DNA of 64,000 nt. It comes from Pseudomonas sp. TH41. Lineage in GTDB: Bacteria; Pseudomonadota; Gammaproteobacteria; Pseudomonadales; Pseudomonadaceae. How positions within the stretch are numbered: the stretch's first letter is position 1; each line of letters begins with the position of its first letter. Under the pieces are notes generated by a model, which saw only the letters and a list, made by a program, of their open reading frames with translations, did no database searches and was not told the DNA's origin. Where the stretch lies: contig NZ_JAEKFH010000005.1 of assembly GCF_016650695.1 (NCBI RefSeq), positions 806,001 to 870,000 of the forward strand, written 5' to 3'. Both the position numbers and the translations under genes were made by a program. Shown in pieces: positions 25,960-34,565 of the stretch.

Positions 25960-28089
25960 TCAGCCGTTGGGCCCTACTGTCGCAACGATGGTCACTTGCT
26001 TGTTGTCCGGAATTTCCTGGTAAGCCAACACATGCAAACCCGGGACTGCCAGTCGGCCGAATCGCGAAAGCATGGCGCGAACCGGACCGGCTACCAGCAG
26101 AATCACCGGTTGACCTTGCATTTCCTGACGCTGCGCCGCATCGATCAACGAACGTTGCAGTTTCTCAGCCATGCTTGGTTCCAGCAGAACGCCTTCTTCC
26201 GAGCCTTGTCCTGCCTTCTGAAGACTATTGAGCAATATCTGTTCCAACCTTGGCTCCAAGGTGATAACTGGCAGCTCGGAGTCAGTCCCTACAATGCTTT
26301 GGACGATAGCGCGAGAGACGCCAACGCGCACCGCGGCCACCAATGCGGCAGTATCTTGACTCTTGGCGGCATTGTTGGCGATTGCTTCGGCAATGCTGCG
26401 AATGTCACGAACCGGCACTTGCTCAGCCAGCAGCGCTTGCAAGACCTTGAGCAATTGCGACAGCGAAACCACGCCCGGCACCAGCTCTTCCGCCAGTTTC
26501 GGCGAGCTTTTCGCCAGCAACTGCATCAGTTGCTGCACTTCTTCGTGGCCGATCAGCTCGCTGGAGTGCTTGTACAGAATCTGGTTCAAGTGCGTGGCCA
26601 CCACCGTACTGGCATCGACCACCGTATAACCGAGCGATTGCGCCTGGGAACGTTGGCTGATTTCGATCCAGACCGCCTCCAGGCCAAAAGCCGGATCTTT
26701 GGCGGTTATGCCATTAAGCGAACCGTAGACTTGCCCAGGGTTGATCGCCAGTTCGCGATCCGGGTAAATCTCCGCTTCGGCCAGGATCACCCCCATCAGC
26801 GTCAGGCGATAAGCACTCGGCGCCAGGTCGAGGTTGTCACGGATGTGCACGGTCGGCATCAGGAAGCCGAGGTCCTGGGACAGCTTCTTGCGCACGCCTT
26901 TGATCCGCGCCAGCAGCTGGCCACCCTGGTTGCGGTCCACCAGGGGAATCAGGCGATAGCCGACTTCCAGGCCAATCATGTCGATCGGGGTGACGTCGTC
27001 CCAGCCAAGCTCCTTGGTTTCCTGAGCGCGGGCCGGCGAAGGCAACAGTTCCTGCTGACGCTTGACCTCTTGCAGGGCTTGAACCTTGATGATGTTCTGC
27101 TTCTTCCAGAACAGGTACGCACCGCCGGCCGCCAGGGCCGCCATGCTGAGGAAGGAGAAGTGTGGCATGCCCGGCACGAGGCCCATGACCGCCATCAAAC
27201 CAGCGGCCACCGCCAGCGCTTTGGGCGAGGCGAACATCTGGCGATTGATTTGCTTGCCCATGTCTTCCGAACCGGAAGCACGGGTCACCATGATCGCTGC
27301 AGCTGTCGATAAAAGCAGTGATGGCAATTGCGCCACCAAACCGTCACCGATGGTCAGCAGCGCGTAAACCTTGCCGGCATCGCCGAAGCTCATGCCGTGC
27401 TGGAAGATACCGACTGCCATGCCGCCGATCAGGTTGATGAACAGAATCAGCAGGCCGGCAATGGCGTCACCGCGCACGAATTTGCTGGCACCGTCCATCG
27501 AACCGTAGAACTCGGCTTCCTGAGCCACTTCCATCCGGCGCAATTTGGCCTGGTTCTGATCGATCAGGCCGGCGTTCAAGTCGGCGTCGATCGCCATTTG
27601 TTTACCGGGCATCGCGTCGAGGGTGAAGCGCGCGCTCACCTCGGAAATCCGCCCGGCACCTTTGGTCACCACGACGAAGTTGATGATCATCAAAATCGCG
27701 AAGACCACGATACCGACCACGTAGTTACCGCCGATCACCACCTCGCCGAAGGCCTGGATCACCTTGCCGGCGGCGGCATGGCCGTCCTGCCCGTGCAGCA
27801 TCACCACCCGCGTGGAGGCCACGTTCAGCGCCAGTCGCAACAGTGTCGCCACCAGCAGAATGGTCGGAAACACCGCAAAATCCAGCGGCCGCAAGGCGTA
27901 GACGCAGACCAGCAGAACGACAATCGACAAGGCAATGTTGAACGTGAAAAACACGTCGAGCAGGAACGGCGGCACCGGCAACATCATCATCGCCAGCATG
28001 ACCAGCAGCAACAACGGCACGCCCAGATTGCCCCGACTTAAGTCGGCAATGTTGGTGCGGGCACTGTTGAGTAACTGAGAGCGATCCAC
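25960..28089 (-). CDS. flhA: Flagellar export gate protein FlhA
   Basis: A 709-residue component of the flagellar type III export apparatus. About eight N-terminal membrane helices (to about 330) enclose the FHIPEP region (FTLDAMPGKQMAIDADLNAG). The C-terminal cytoplasmic half binds chaperone-substrate complexes. GTG 28089 (MDRSQLLNSA) was chosen because it gives the usual 709-residue length; the frame runs on 42 codons upstream without similarity. A sigma-54 motif lies 63 bases before it. It heads the flhA-flhF-fleN-fliA block. Confidence 0.95.
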   Translation of the reverse strand: MDRSQLLNSARTNIADLSRGNLGVPLLLLVMLAMMMLPVPPFLLDVFFTFNIALSIVVLLVCVYALRPLDFAVFPTILLVATLLRLALNVASTRVVMLHGQDGHAAAGKVIQAFGEVVIGGNYVVGIVVFAILMIINFVVVTKGAGRISEVSARFTLDAMPGKQMAIDADLNAGLIDQNQAKLRRMEVAQEAEFYGSMDGASKFVRGDAIAGLLILFINLIGGMAVGIFQHGMSFGDAGKVYALLTIGDGLVAQLPSLLLSTAAAIMVTRASGSEDMGKQINRQMFASPKALAVAAGLMAVMGLVPGMPHFSFLSMAALAAGGAYLFWKKQNIIKVQALQEVKRQQELLPSPARAQETKELGWDDVTPIDMIGLEVGYRLIPLVDRNQGGQLLARIKGVRKKLSQDLGFLMPTVHIRDNLDLAPSAYRLTLMGVILAEAEIYPDRELAINPGQVYGSLNGITAKDPAFGLEAVWIEISQRSQAQSLGYTVVDASTVVATHLNQILYKHSSELIGHEEVQQLMQLLAKSSPKLAEELVPGVVSLSQLLKVLQALLAEQVPVRDIRSIAEAIANNAAKSQDTAALVAAVRVGVSRAIVQSIVGTDSELPVITLEPRLEQILLNSLQKAGQGSEEGVLLEPSMAEKLQRSLIDAAQRQEMQGQPVILLVAGPVRAMLSRFGRLAVPGLHVLAYQEIPDNKQVTIVATVGPNG

Positions 28090-28151
28090 CGGTTTTCCCC
28101 GTTCCTTTAAAGCAAACTTTTGACGCCTGAAGCAGGCGTAGAGCCGGTACT

Positions 28152-28166
28152 GCAAGAAGCTTTCCA
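28152..28166 (-). promoter_or_regulatory. Predicted sigma-54 (RpoN) promoter of flhA
   Basis: Minus-strand TTGGAAAGCTTCTTGCA has GG and GC elements ten bases apart, the -24/-12 geometry. It lies about 63 bases upstream of the flhA GTG. FleQ/RpoN control of flhA is known in P. aeruginosa. Confidence 0.6.
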
Positions 28167-28209
28167 ACTTTAGTGGAGGCGGGGAATAGAGGTGTGTGCA
28201 AGCCCGGAA

Positions 28210-28291
28210 GATCAAAAGATCGCAGCCTTCGGCAGCTCCTACATTGAAATGCGTACACCTGTAGGAGCTGCCGAAGGCTGCGATCTTTTGA
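28210..28291. repeat. REP pair (GGAGCTGCCGAAGGCTGCGAT family)
   Basis: Inverted arms at about 28210-28236 and 28261-28291, 45 bases upstream of the flhA -24 element. The same family as at 15323 and 15505. Confidence 0.85.
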
Positions 28292-28330
28292 TTTTCAAAT
28301 CAGGAATGCCTGGACTCACTGCTTACCTCT

Positions 28331-28437
28331 GTAGCAGCTGCCGAGCCTGCGAGGCTGCGTCCGGCTGCGTAGCAGTCGTGAAATCCTGGCGAGGACTTCG
28401 TCCTCGAACGCAGCCTCGCGGGCTCGGCAGCTGCTAC
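28331..28437. repeat. Inverted repeat of a third type (GTAGCAGCTGCCGAG family)
   Basis: Arms of about 30 bases (28331-28360 and 28408-28437; GTAGCAGCTGCCGAGCCTGC and its complement with few mismatches). The middle holds a smaller hairpin CGAGGACTTCGTCCTCG. It is related to, but distinct from, the other REP families here. The surrounding stretch 28090-28600 has no other recognisable gene. Confidence 0.75.
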
Positions 28438-28599
28438 AAGCGTCGCTCGGAAATCGTGCTGCCTGTCCGGTGAGCCAAGCTCGATGCAGAAGCCAATCGA
28501 ACGGGCAAACCCCAGCGAACCTATCAGTTCTGCTAGTACCCGATCCGTGCGAAACCGCCAATACTGAGTGCCAGTCCTTCGGACCTTTGGAGCACTCAT

Positions 28600-28962
28600 T
28601 CAAGCAAAGTAACGCCCAATCCGCCGAAAACCGAAGACGTTTGCACAGCCACCCCAATCGATCCGCAAAAACTCCACGAAGCTGCCGACCGTGCTCTCGA
28701 TGACTTCGTCAACCTGCCCGCCCGCATAAACGCCACCGCTCGAAAGCCCAGTACAATGTTCGTCATTGCGCCCGGCATCGATACCGAAAGCCTGCTGGCG
28801 CACGCCTGTGAATCCCTGGCTTCGGCGAGTGTGTTGGCCAGTGATTTCGCGGGATGTCTGGAGGGGCCGCAGCGCAATACGATGCTGGCGATTCAGCAGA
28901 TCATCATGCTGGGAGAACTGGCGGTGAATCGCGCGCTGGATAACATCGATCCGCAGGGCTAG
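28600..28962 (+). pseudogene. DUF6124 family gene lacking a start codon
   Basis: The frame encodes a full-length DUF6124-like protein: KVTPNPPKTEDV, then DPQKLHEAADRALDDFVN, KPSTMFVIAPG, DTESLLAHACESLASASV and LAVNRALDNIDPQ. This family of about 115 residues is common in Pseudomonas and has no known function. Between the last in-frame stop (28534) and the ATG at 28756 there is no ATG, GTG or TTG. Where the start is expected the sequence reads GGAGCACTCATTCAAGC, as if an ATG had been mutated or shifted. From the internal ATG only the last 68 residues could be made. I call it a start-less pseudogene; use of a rare start codon is possible. Confidence 0.65.
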
Positions 28963-28989
28963 CGAATGGCTTGAGCCGAGGCAATCCCC

Positions 28990-29072
28990 TGTGGGAGCGA
29001 GCTTGCTCGCGATGGTGTGTCAGTTGACATTAATGTGTCTGACACACCATCGCGAGCAAGCTCGCTCCTACA
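28990..29072. repeat. REP pair (GAGCTTGCTCGCG family)
   Basis: Arms at 28990-29015 and 29046-29072, with an inner palindrome TGTGTCAG...CTGACACA, between the DUF6124 remnant and the end of flhB (convergent). A likely terminator region. Confidence 0.85.
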
Positions 29073-29087
29073 GGAGTTATCGCTGTA

Positions 29088-30227
29088 TCAGGAATCGCGG
29101 CGCAAATCCGGCGGAATCGGCAAATCGTCCTTGAGCGGATCCGGGCGCTTGCCCTTGCCAGCTCGGTGCTGACGGATCTGGTAGACATAGGCAAGGACTT
29201 GGGCAACGGCCAGATAAAGCCCACCCGGAATTTCCTGCTCCAGCTCCGTGGAGTAATAAATCGACCGCGCCAGCGCCGGCGACTCCAGCAACAACACCTC
29301 ATTCGCCACGGCAATTTCGCGGATTTTAAGCGCCAGGAAATCACTGCCCTTGGCAATCAGCGTCGGCGCCCCGCCCTTGTCCGGGTCGTATTTGAGCGCC
29401 ACAGCGTAGTGGGTCGGGTTGGTGATGACCACGTCAGCGTCGGGAATCGCCGCCATCATCCGGCGCTGGGACATCTCACGCTGCAACTGGCGAATCCGCT
29501 GTTTAACTTCTGGCCGTCCTTCCTGATCCTTGTGCTCGTCGCGCACTTCCTGCTTGGTCATCAGCAGTTTCTTGTGGCTCTCCCACAGCTGCACCGGCAC
29601 GTCCACGGCGGCGATGATGATCAGGCCGCAGGCCATCCACAAGGTGCTCCAGCCGACCACTTGCAGGCTGTGAGTGATCGCTTGATCCAGCGGTTCATGG
29701 GCGATGCGCAGCAGGTCGTCGATGTCTGAGGACAATACGGCCAGCGCCACGAACAACACGATGAAAAACTTTGCCAGGGCCTTGAGCAGCTCCACCAACG
29801 ACTTGGTCGAGAACATCCGCTTGATCCCCGGGCCCGGGTTCATGCGACTGAACTTCGGCGCCATGGAGCCCGGGGCGAACAGCCAGCCGCCGAGCGAGAT
29901 CGGGCCAATCAACGCGGCCAGCAGCAAGGTGATCATCACCGGCTGAATGGCCACCAGAGCGATCTGTCCGGAGTGCAGCAGGAAGGTGCCCATGCTGCGC
30001 TGATCCAGAATGACGTCCCGCGAGAGCGAGAAGTTAAGCCGCATCAGCTCCATCATGTCCTGCGCCAGTGCGCCGCCGAAAATCAGCAGCGCGCCGGCAC
30101 CGGCGAGCATGATCGCCAGGGTGTTGAGCTCCTTTGAGCGCGCGATCTCACCCTTCTCACGGGAGTCCGTTTTGCGCTTCGCCGTGGGGTCTTCTGTTTT
30201 GTCCTGACCGCTTTCACTCTCAGCCAT
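29088..30227 (-). CDS. flhB: Flagellar export switch protein FlhB
   Basis: A 379-residue export-gate protein. An acidic/basic N-terminus is followed by four membrane helices (about 35-215), then a cytoplasmic domain with the autocleavage site NPTH (270-273). Cleavage there, together with FliK, switches export from hook to filament substrates. It starts three bases after the fliR stop and closes the fliLMNOPQR-flhB operon. Confidence 0.96.
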   Translation of the reverse strand: MAESESGQDKTEDPTAKRKTDSREKGEIARSKELNTLAIMLAGAGALLIFGGALAQDMMELMRLNFSLSRDVILDQRSMGTFLLHSGQIALVAIQPVMITLLLAALIGPISLGGWLFAPGSMAPKFSRMNPGPGIKRMFSTKSLVELLKALAKFFIVLFVALAVLSSDIDDLLRIAHEPLDQAITHSLQVVGWSTLWMACGLIIIAAVDVPVQLWESHKKLLMTKQEVRDEHKDQEGRPEVKQRIRQLQREMSQRRMMAAIPDADVVITNPTHYAVALKYDPDKGGAPTLIAKGSDFLALKIREIAVANEVLLLESPALARSIYYSTELEQEIPGGLYLAVAQVLAYVYQIRQHRAGKGKRPDPLKDDLPIPPDLRRDS

Positions 30228-30230
30228 GGC

Positions 30231-31013
30231 TCAGCTCGCCCGCGCCAGTTCGCGTAAAAACTGCAAGGCCTCGACGACCAGCGGCTGATACTGATTGAGA
30301 ATGTCCGCCAGTGCGACCCAGAGAATAACCAGCCCAAGCACCAGGATCAGCGGGAAGCCGATGGAGAAGATGTTCAGCTGCGGTGCCGCCCGGGTCATCA
30401 CGCCAAAGGCAATGTTGACCACCAGCAGCGCGGTGACCGCTGGCAGCACCAGCATCAACGCAGCCCCGAGCACCCAGCCCAGTTTGCCGGCCAGTTCCCA
30501 GTAATGATTGACCATCAAGCCGCTGCCGACGGGCAAGGTAGTGAAGCTTTCGGTGAGGACCTCGAAGACCACCAGATGGCCGTTCATCGCCAGGAACATC
30601 AGCGTCACGAGCATGGTGAAGAACTGCCCGATCACCGCCACCGACACGCCGTTGGTGGGGTCGACCATGGACGCGAAGCCCATGCCCATCTGAATCGCGA
30701 CGATTTGCCCGGCGACCACAAAGGCCTGGAAGAACAGCTGCAAGGAGAAGCCCAATACCGCGCCGACGAGAATCTGCTCGGCAATCAGCAGCAGGCCGCT
30801 CAAGTCCAATGCATTGACCGGCGGCATCGGTGGCAGGCCGGGCGCAATCACCACGGTTATCGCCAGGGCAAGATAAAGACGCACGCGCTTGGGCACCAGG
30901 GTCGTACCAAACACCGGCATGACCATCAGTAGGGAGCCGACGCGAAACAGCGGCAACATGAACGTTGCCACCCACGTGCTGATCTGGGTATCGGTCAGTT
31001 GCAGCAGCGACAT
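30231..31013 (-). CDS. fliR: Flagellar export gate protein FliR
   Basis: A 260-residue polytopic protein with about six hydrophobic segments and the VGFASMVDP-like FliR core (QMGMGFASMVDPTNGVSV). It forms the FliP5Q4R1 export pore. Three bases separate it from fliQ and three from flhB. Confidence 0.95.
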   Translation of the reverse strand: MSLLQLTDTQISTWVATFMLPLFRVGSLLMVMPVFGTTLVPKRVRLYLALAITVVIAPGLPPMPPVNALDLSGLLLIAEQILVGAVLGFSLQLFFQAFVVAGQIVAIQMGMGFASMVDPTNGVSVAVIGQFFTMLVTLMFLAMNGHLVVFEVLTESFTTLPVGSGLMVNHYWELAGKLGWVLGAALMLVLPAVTALLVVNIAFGVMTRAAPQLNIFSIGFPLILVLGLVILWVALADILNQYQPLVVEALQFLRELARAS

Positions 31014-31016
31014 GGC

Positions 31017-31286
31017 TTAGCCAATGACCTGAGGAATACTGCCGTACAACTGCAGGATGTATTCCATGAAGGTCTGCACCAGCCATGGGCCGGCCACGAT
31101 CAGCGTCACCAGCATCACCAGCAAGCGCGGCAGAAAGCTCAGGGTCTGTTCGTTGATCTGGGTGGCGGCCTGGAACATCGCCACCAGCAAACCGACCAGC
31201 AAGCTCGGGATCACCAGCACCGCGACCATCATGGTGGTCAGCCACAGCGCTTGCCGGAAGATGTCTACCGCAACTTCTGGCGTCAT
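31017..31286 (-). CDS. fliQ: Flagellar export gate protein FliQ
   Basis: An 89-residue two-helix protein (MTPEVAVDIFRQALWLTTMM, then the QINEQTLSFLPRLLVMLV region). It is part of the FliPQR pore. Its start overlaps the fliP stop by four bases. Confidence 0.95.
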   Translation of the reverse strand: MTPEVAVDIFRQALWLTTMMVAVLVIPSLLVGLLVAMFQAATQINEQTLSFLPRLLVMLVTLIVAGPWLVQTFMEYILQLYGSIPQVIG

Positions 31287-32041
31287 GGCGAGACACCGCC
31301 GAAGCTGCTCGCCAGCGTGCCGATAATCAACGCCCAGCCATCCACCAGCACGAACAGCATGATCTTGAACGGCAGGGAAATGATCAGTGGCGAAAGCATC
31401 ATCATCCCCATGGCCATCAGCACACTGGCCACGACCAAGTCGATGATCAGGAATGGAATAAAGATCATGAAGCCGATCTGGAACGCGGTTTTCAGCTCGG
31501 ACGTGACGAATGCCGGGACCAGAATGGTCAACGGCGCCTGATCCGGCGACGCGATATCGGTGCGCTTGGACAAGCGCATGAACAATTCCAGATCGCTGCT
31601 GCGTGTCTGGGCGAGCATGAAGTCCTTGATCGGCACCTGAGCCTTGGCCACGGCATCCTGAGCAGTCATTTTTTCCGCGAGATACGGTTGCAAGGCGTCC
31701 TGATTCACTCGGTCAAACACCGGCGCCATGATGAACAGGGTCAGGAACAGCGCCATGCCCGTGAGGATCTGGTTCGATGGCGTCTGCTGCAGGCCCAGGG
31801 CCTGACGCAAAATCGAGAAGACGATGATGATCCGGGTAAAACTGGTCATCAGCATGACGAACGCCGGAATGAAACTCAGCGCGGTCATGATCAGCAGGAT
31901 TTGCAGGCTGACCGAGTATTCCTGAGCACCATTGGCGTTGGTGCCCAGGGTGATCGCCGGAATCGACAACGGATCGGCGGCGAACGCCAGCGGCGCGACC
32001 AGCATCAGGGCCAGCGTCAAGACGATGCGTAGCGCACCCAT
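31283..32041 (-). CDS. fliP: Flagellar export gate protein FliP
   Basis: A 252-residue protein with a cleavable signal peptide (MGALRIVLTLALMLVAPLAFA) and four membrane helices. The signatures FVMLMTSFTRIIIVFSILRQ and GLQQTPSNQILTGMALFLT are clear. It is the main subunit of the export pore. It overlaps the fliO stop by one base (TAATG). Confidence 0.96.
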   Translation of the reverse strand: MGALRIVLTLALMLVAPLAFAADPLSIPAITLGTNANGAQEYSVSLQILLIMTALSFIPAFVMLMTSFTRIIIVFSILRQALGLQQTPSNQILTGMALFLTLFIMAPVFDRVNQDALQPYLAEKMTAQDAVAKAQVPIKDFMLAQTRSSDLELFMRLSKRTDIASPDQAPLTILVPAFVTSELKTAFQIGFMIFIPFLIIDLVVASVLMAMGMMMLSPLIISLPFKIMLFVLVDGWALIIGTLASSFGGVSP

Positions 32042-32505
32042 TACTTCTTATCCTTCTGATCCTTGCCGAGCATCTCCAATAGACGCTGGGCAAACTCCGG
32101 AGTCGCTTTTTCAGCACCGCTCGGCACTTGCACCGGCTCCTTGAGCACATGCAACGCGGTGATGGTGCCGGGGCTGAGGCCGAGCAGAATCTGCTCGTTG
32201 CCCACTTGCACCAGCATTAAACGGTCACGAGGGCCGAGCGCGCGGGAACCGATCAACTCGATCACCTGCCCTTTACCGGCCGGCCCGGCCTGCTGGACCC
32301 GGCGCAACAGCCAGGCGAGGAAGAAGATCAACCCCAGCACCAGCAGCAAACCGAATACCAACTGCGTCAATTGCCCGGCCACACCGCTGCTGACCGCTGG
32401 CGCAGCCGTCGTGGTGGCAGCAGCGGTGGCCACCGGCTCGGCAGCCAGAACGCTGAACGGCAAGGCCAGCGCTAACCCCAGCAAAGAACCCAGAACCTTT
32501 TTCAC
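32041..32505 (-). CDS. fliO: Flagellar biosynthesis protein FliO
   Basis: A 154-residue protein with a signal peptide (to VLAAEP), an Ala/Thr-rich periplasmic stretch, one membrane helix (LVFGLLLVLGLIFFLAWLL) and a cytoplasmic FliO domain. It assists assembly of the FliP ring. It lies directly after fliN. Confidence 0.93.
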   Translation of the reverse strand: MKKVLGSLLGLALALPFSVLAAEPVATAAATTTAAPAVSSGVAGQLTQLVFGLLLVLGLIFFLAWLLRRVQQAGPAGKGQVIELIGSRALGPRDRLMLVQVGNEQILLGLSPGTITALHVLKEPVQVPSGAEKATPEFAQRLLEMLGKDQKDKK

Positions 32506-32964
32506 TTAGCGCAGCTTCTTGATGCGTTCGCTTGGGCTGATCACGTCGGTCAGGCGGATGCCGAACTTCTCGTTGACCACGACCACTTCGCCGTGAGCGA
32601 TGAGCGTGCCATTAACCAGCACGTCGAGAGGCTCACCGGCCAGACGGTCAAGCTCGATCACCGAGCCCTGGTTGAGCTGCAGCAGGTTGCGGATGTTGAT
32701 GTCGGTGCTGCCGACTTCCATGGAAATCGACACCGGAATGTCGAGAATCACGTCCAGGTTCGGGCCTTCCAGGCTGACCGGGTCGTTGTTCTTCGGCACG
32801 CTGCCGAACTCTTCCATCGGCAGACGGTTGGACCGCGAACCGGCGGCGTCGGCGGCCAGCAAGGCGTCGATGTCGTCCTGGCCGGCATCACCGGTTTCTT
32901 CCAGGGCCGCAGCCCATTCATCAGCCAGCGCCTGGTCGTCCTGGGTATTCATATCGTTAGCCAT
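32506..32964 (-). CDS. fliN: Flagellar motor switch protein FliN
   Basis: A 152-residue C-ring protein. The N-terminal half is acidic and disordered; the C-terminal SpoA domain (about 75-150; DIPVSISMEVGSTDINIRNL) forms the base of the ring and binds FliH and CheY-P. ATG 32964 is favoured by the spacing from GAGGA; ATG 32967 is the alternative. The 55-base gap to fliM is short. Confidence 0.94.
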   Translation of the reverse strand: MANDMNTQDDQALADEWAAALEETGDAGQDDIDALLAADAAGSRSNRLPMEEFGSVPKNNDPVSLEGPNLDVILDIPVSISMEVGSTDINIRNLLQLNQGSVIELDRLAGEPLDVLVNGTLIAHGEVVVVNEKFGIRLTDVISPSERIKKLR

Positions 32965-33019
32965 CATTTGTCCTCGGCGGGCAAAAATTCAGTAGTTAAA
33001 ACGAATTGGGAGGCGCCGC

Positions 33020-33988
33020 TCAGCGGCGCTCGATCGGCTCGATCACTTGCAACGCGAGGTTGCCTTTGTGCGAGCCCATCTTGACCTTGAACGCAGGCAC
33101 GCCGTTGGCGCGCATGATCATTTCTTCCGGCATGTCGACCGGGATAATGTCCCCCGGCTGCATGTGCAGGATGTCCCGCAGACGTAACTGGCGACGGGCG
33201 ACCGTGGCGCCGATTGGCACGTCGACGTCCAGCACGTCCTGGCGCAAGGCGTTGACCCAGCGCTCGTCCTGATCGTCGAGGTCCGACTGGAAGCCGGCGT
33301 CGAGCATTTCGCGCACTGGCTCGATCATCGAGTACGGCATCGTCACGTGCAGATCACCGCCACCGCCATCGAGTTCAATGTGGAACGTCGACACGACAAC
33401 CGCTTCGCTCGGACCGACGATGTTGGCCATGGCCGGGTTCACTTCCGAGTTGATGTACTCGAAGTTCACTTCCATGATCGCCTGCCAGGCTTCCTTCAAA
33501 TCAACGAAGGCCTGCTCCAGCACCATACGCACCACACGCAGTTCGGTCGGGGTGAATTCACGCCCTTCGATCTTCGCGTGACGGCCGTCGCCGCCGAAGA
33601 AGTTGTCCACCAGCTTGAACACCAGTTTGGCGTCGAGGATGAACAGCGCAGTGCCGCGCAACGGTTTGATCTTGACCAGGTTGAGGCTGGTCGGGACGTA
33701 CAGCGAGTGCACGTATTCGCCGAACTTCATCACCTGCACGCCACCGACGGCAACGTCCGCCGAGCGGCGCAGCATGTTGAACATGCTGATGCGGGTGTAG
33801 CGGGCGAAACGCTCGTTGATCATTTCCAGGGTCGGCATGCGTCCACGGACGATGCGATCCTGGCTGGTCAGGTCGTAGCTTTTAACGGTGCCGGGTTCGG
33901 CAGCGATATCGGTCTGAACCAGACCATCGTCGACGCCATGCAACAGCGCATCGATCTCATCCTGGGACAGCAGGTCCTGCACGGCCAT
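33020..33988 (-). CDS. fliM: Flagellar motor switch protein FliM
   Basis: A 322-residue C-ring protein. The N-terminal CheY-P-binding peptide LLSQDEIDALLHG is followed by the middle domain, with a GGDGRH-type loop (FFGGDGRHAKIEGREFT), and the C-terminal SpoA domain. It controls rotor direction and torque together with FliG and FliN. It starts nine bases after fliL. Confidence 0.96.
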   Translation of the reverse strand: MAVQDLLSQDEIDALLHGVDDGLVQTDIAAEPGTVKSYDLTSQDRIVRGRMPTLEMINERFARYTRISMFNMLRRSADVAVGGVQVMKFGEYVHSLYVPTSLNLVKIKPLRGTALFILDAKLVFKLVDNFFGGDGRHAKIEGREFTPTELRVVRMVLEQAFVDLKEAWQAIMEVNFEYINSEVNPAMANIVGPSEAVVVSTFHIELDGGGGDLHVTMPYSMIEPVREMLDAGFQSDLDDQDERWVNALRQDVLDVDVPIGATVARRQLRLRDILHMQPGDIIPVDMPEEMIMRANGVPAFKVKMGSHKGNLALQVIEPIERR

Positions 33989-33997
33989 GTCGTGTTC

Positions 33998-34498
33998 CTA
34001 CTGCAGTACGAAATTAGTGAAAAGCAGCTGTTCGATGACCACTTTGCCGAGTTCTTTCTGCGCCACTTCCTGGACGCTGGCCGTGGCTTTCTGACGCAAC
34101 ATTTCCTGGCCGACCGGCGACGCGAGGGTGGCGAAGTCCTGGCCGGAGAACAGCATGACCAGGTTATTACGGATCACCGGCATGTGGACTTTGAGCGCAT
34201 CCAGATCGGCCTGATTGCGCCCCTGCAGGGTAATGCTCACCTGCATGTAACGCTGACGGCCGTTCTGGTTGTAGTTGGCCACGAACGCCGGGGCCATGGG
34301 CTCGAAAATCGCTGGCTGCTTGCCAAGAGGCGCTGTATCCGCCACGACGACAGGTTTGCTCTGGGCGCTGTGCATGAAGTACCAGGTCGCCCCCACGGAC
34401 AAGCCGATCGCCAGCAGCAGGGCTACCACGATCGCGATGATCAGCTTGAGTTTGCCTTTGGTTGCGGGGTCTTTTACTGCTGCGTCGCTCTTCGCCAT
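33998..34498 (-). CDS. fliL: Flagellar basal-body associated protein FliL
   Basis: A 166-residue protein with one N-terminal membrane helix (about 15-38; LIIAIVVALLLAIGLSVGAT) and a periplasmic FliL domain (stomatin-like) that helps stators engage. It is the first gene of fliLMNOPQR-flhB, 52 bases after a strong sigma-54 motif. Confidence 0.94.
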   Translation of the reverse strand: MAKSDAAVKDPATKGKLKLIIAIVVALLLAIGLSVGATWYFMHSAQSKPVVVADTAPLGKQPAIFEPMAPAFVANYNQNGRQRYMQVSITLQGRNQADLDALKVHMPVIRNNLVMLFSGQDFATLASPVGQEMLRQKATASVQEVAQKELGKVVIEQLLFTNFVLQ

Positions 34499-34549
34499 GC
34501 CAATAATCCGTCACTATTCGGGTTTTCACAGTCGCACGGCAAGGCAAGA

Positions 34550-34565
34550 GCAAGTGTTATGCCAT
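34550..34565 (-). promoter_or_regulatory. Predicted sigma-54 (RpoN) promoter of fliL operon
   Basis: Minus-strand TGGCATAACACTTGCT, an excellent -24/-12 match with GG and GC ten bases apart, about 52 bases upstream of fliL. The -24 end touches the first unit of the tandem REP array, so upstream FleQ/FleR sites would have to sit in or beyond that array. Confidence 0.7.

Noticed and set aside
26000..27312. A 438-codon plus-strand open frame
   Set aside because: Antisense to flhA; Gln/His/Arg-rich shadow without domain features.
28300..28657. Two overlapping minus-strand frames of 99 and 113 codons upstream of flhA
   Set aside because: They run through inverted repeat arms, have no recognisable domain, and partly oppose the DUF6124 frame.
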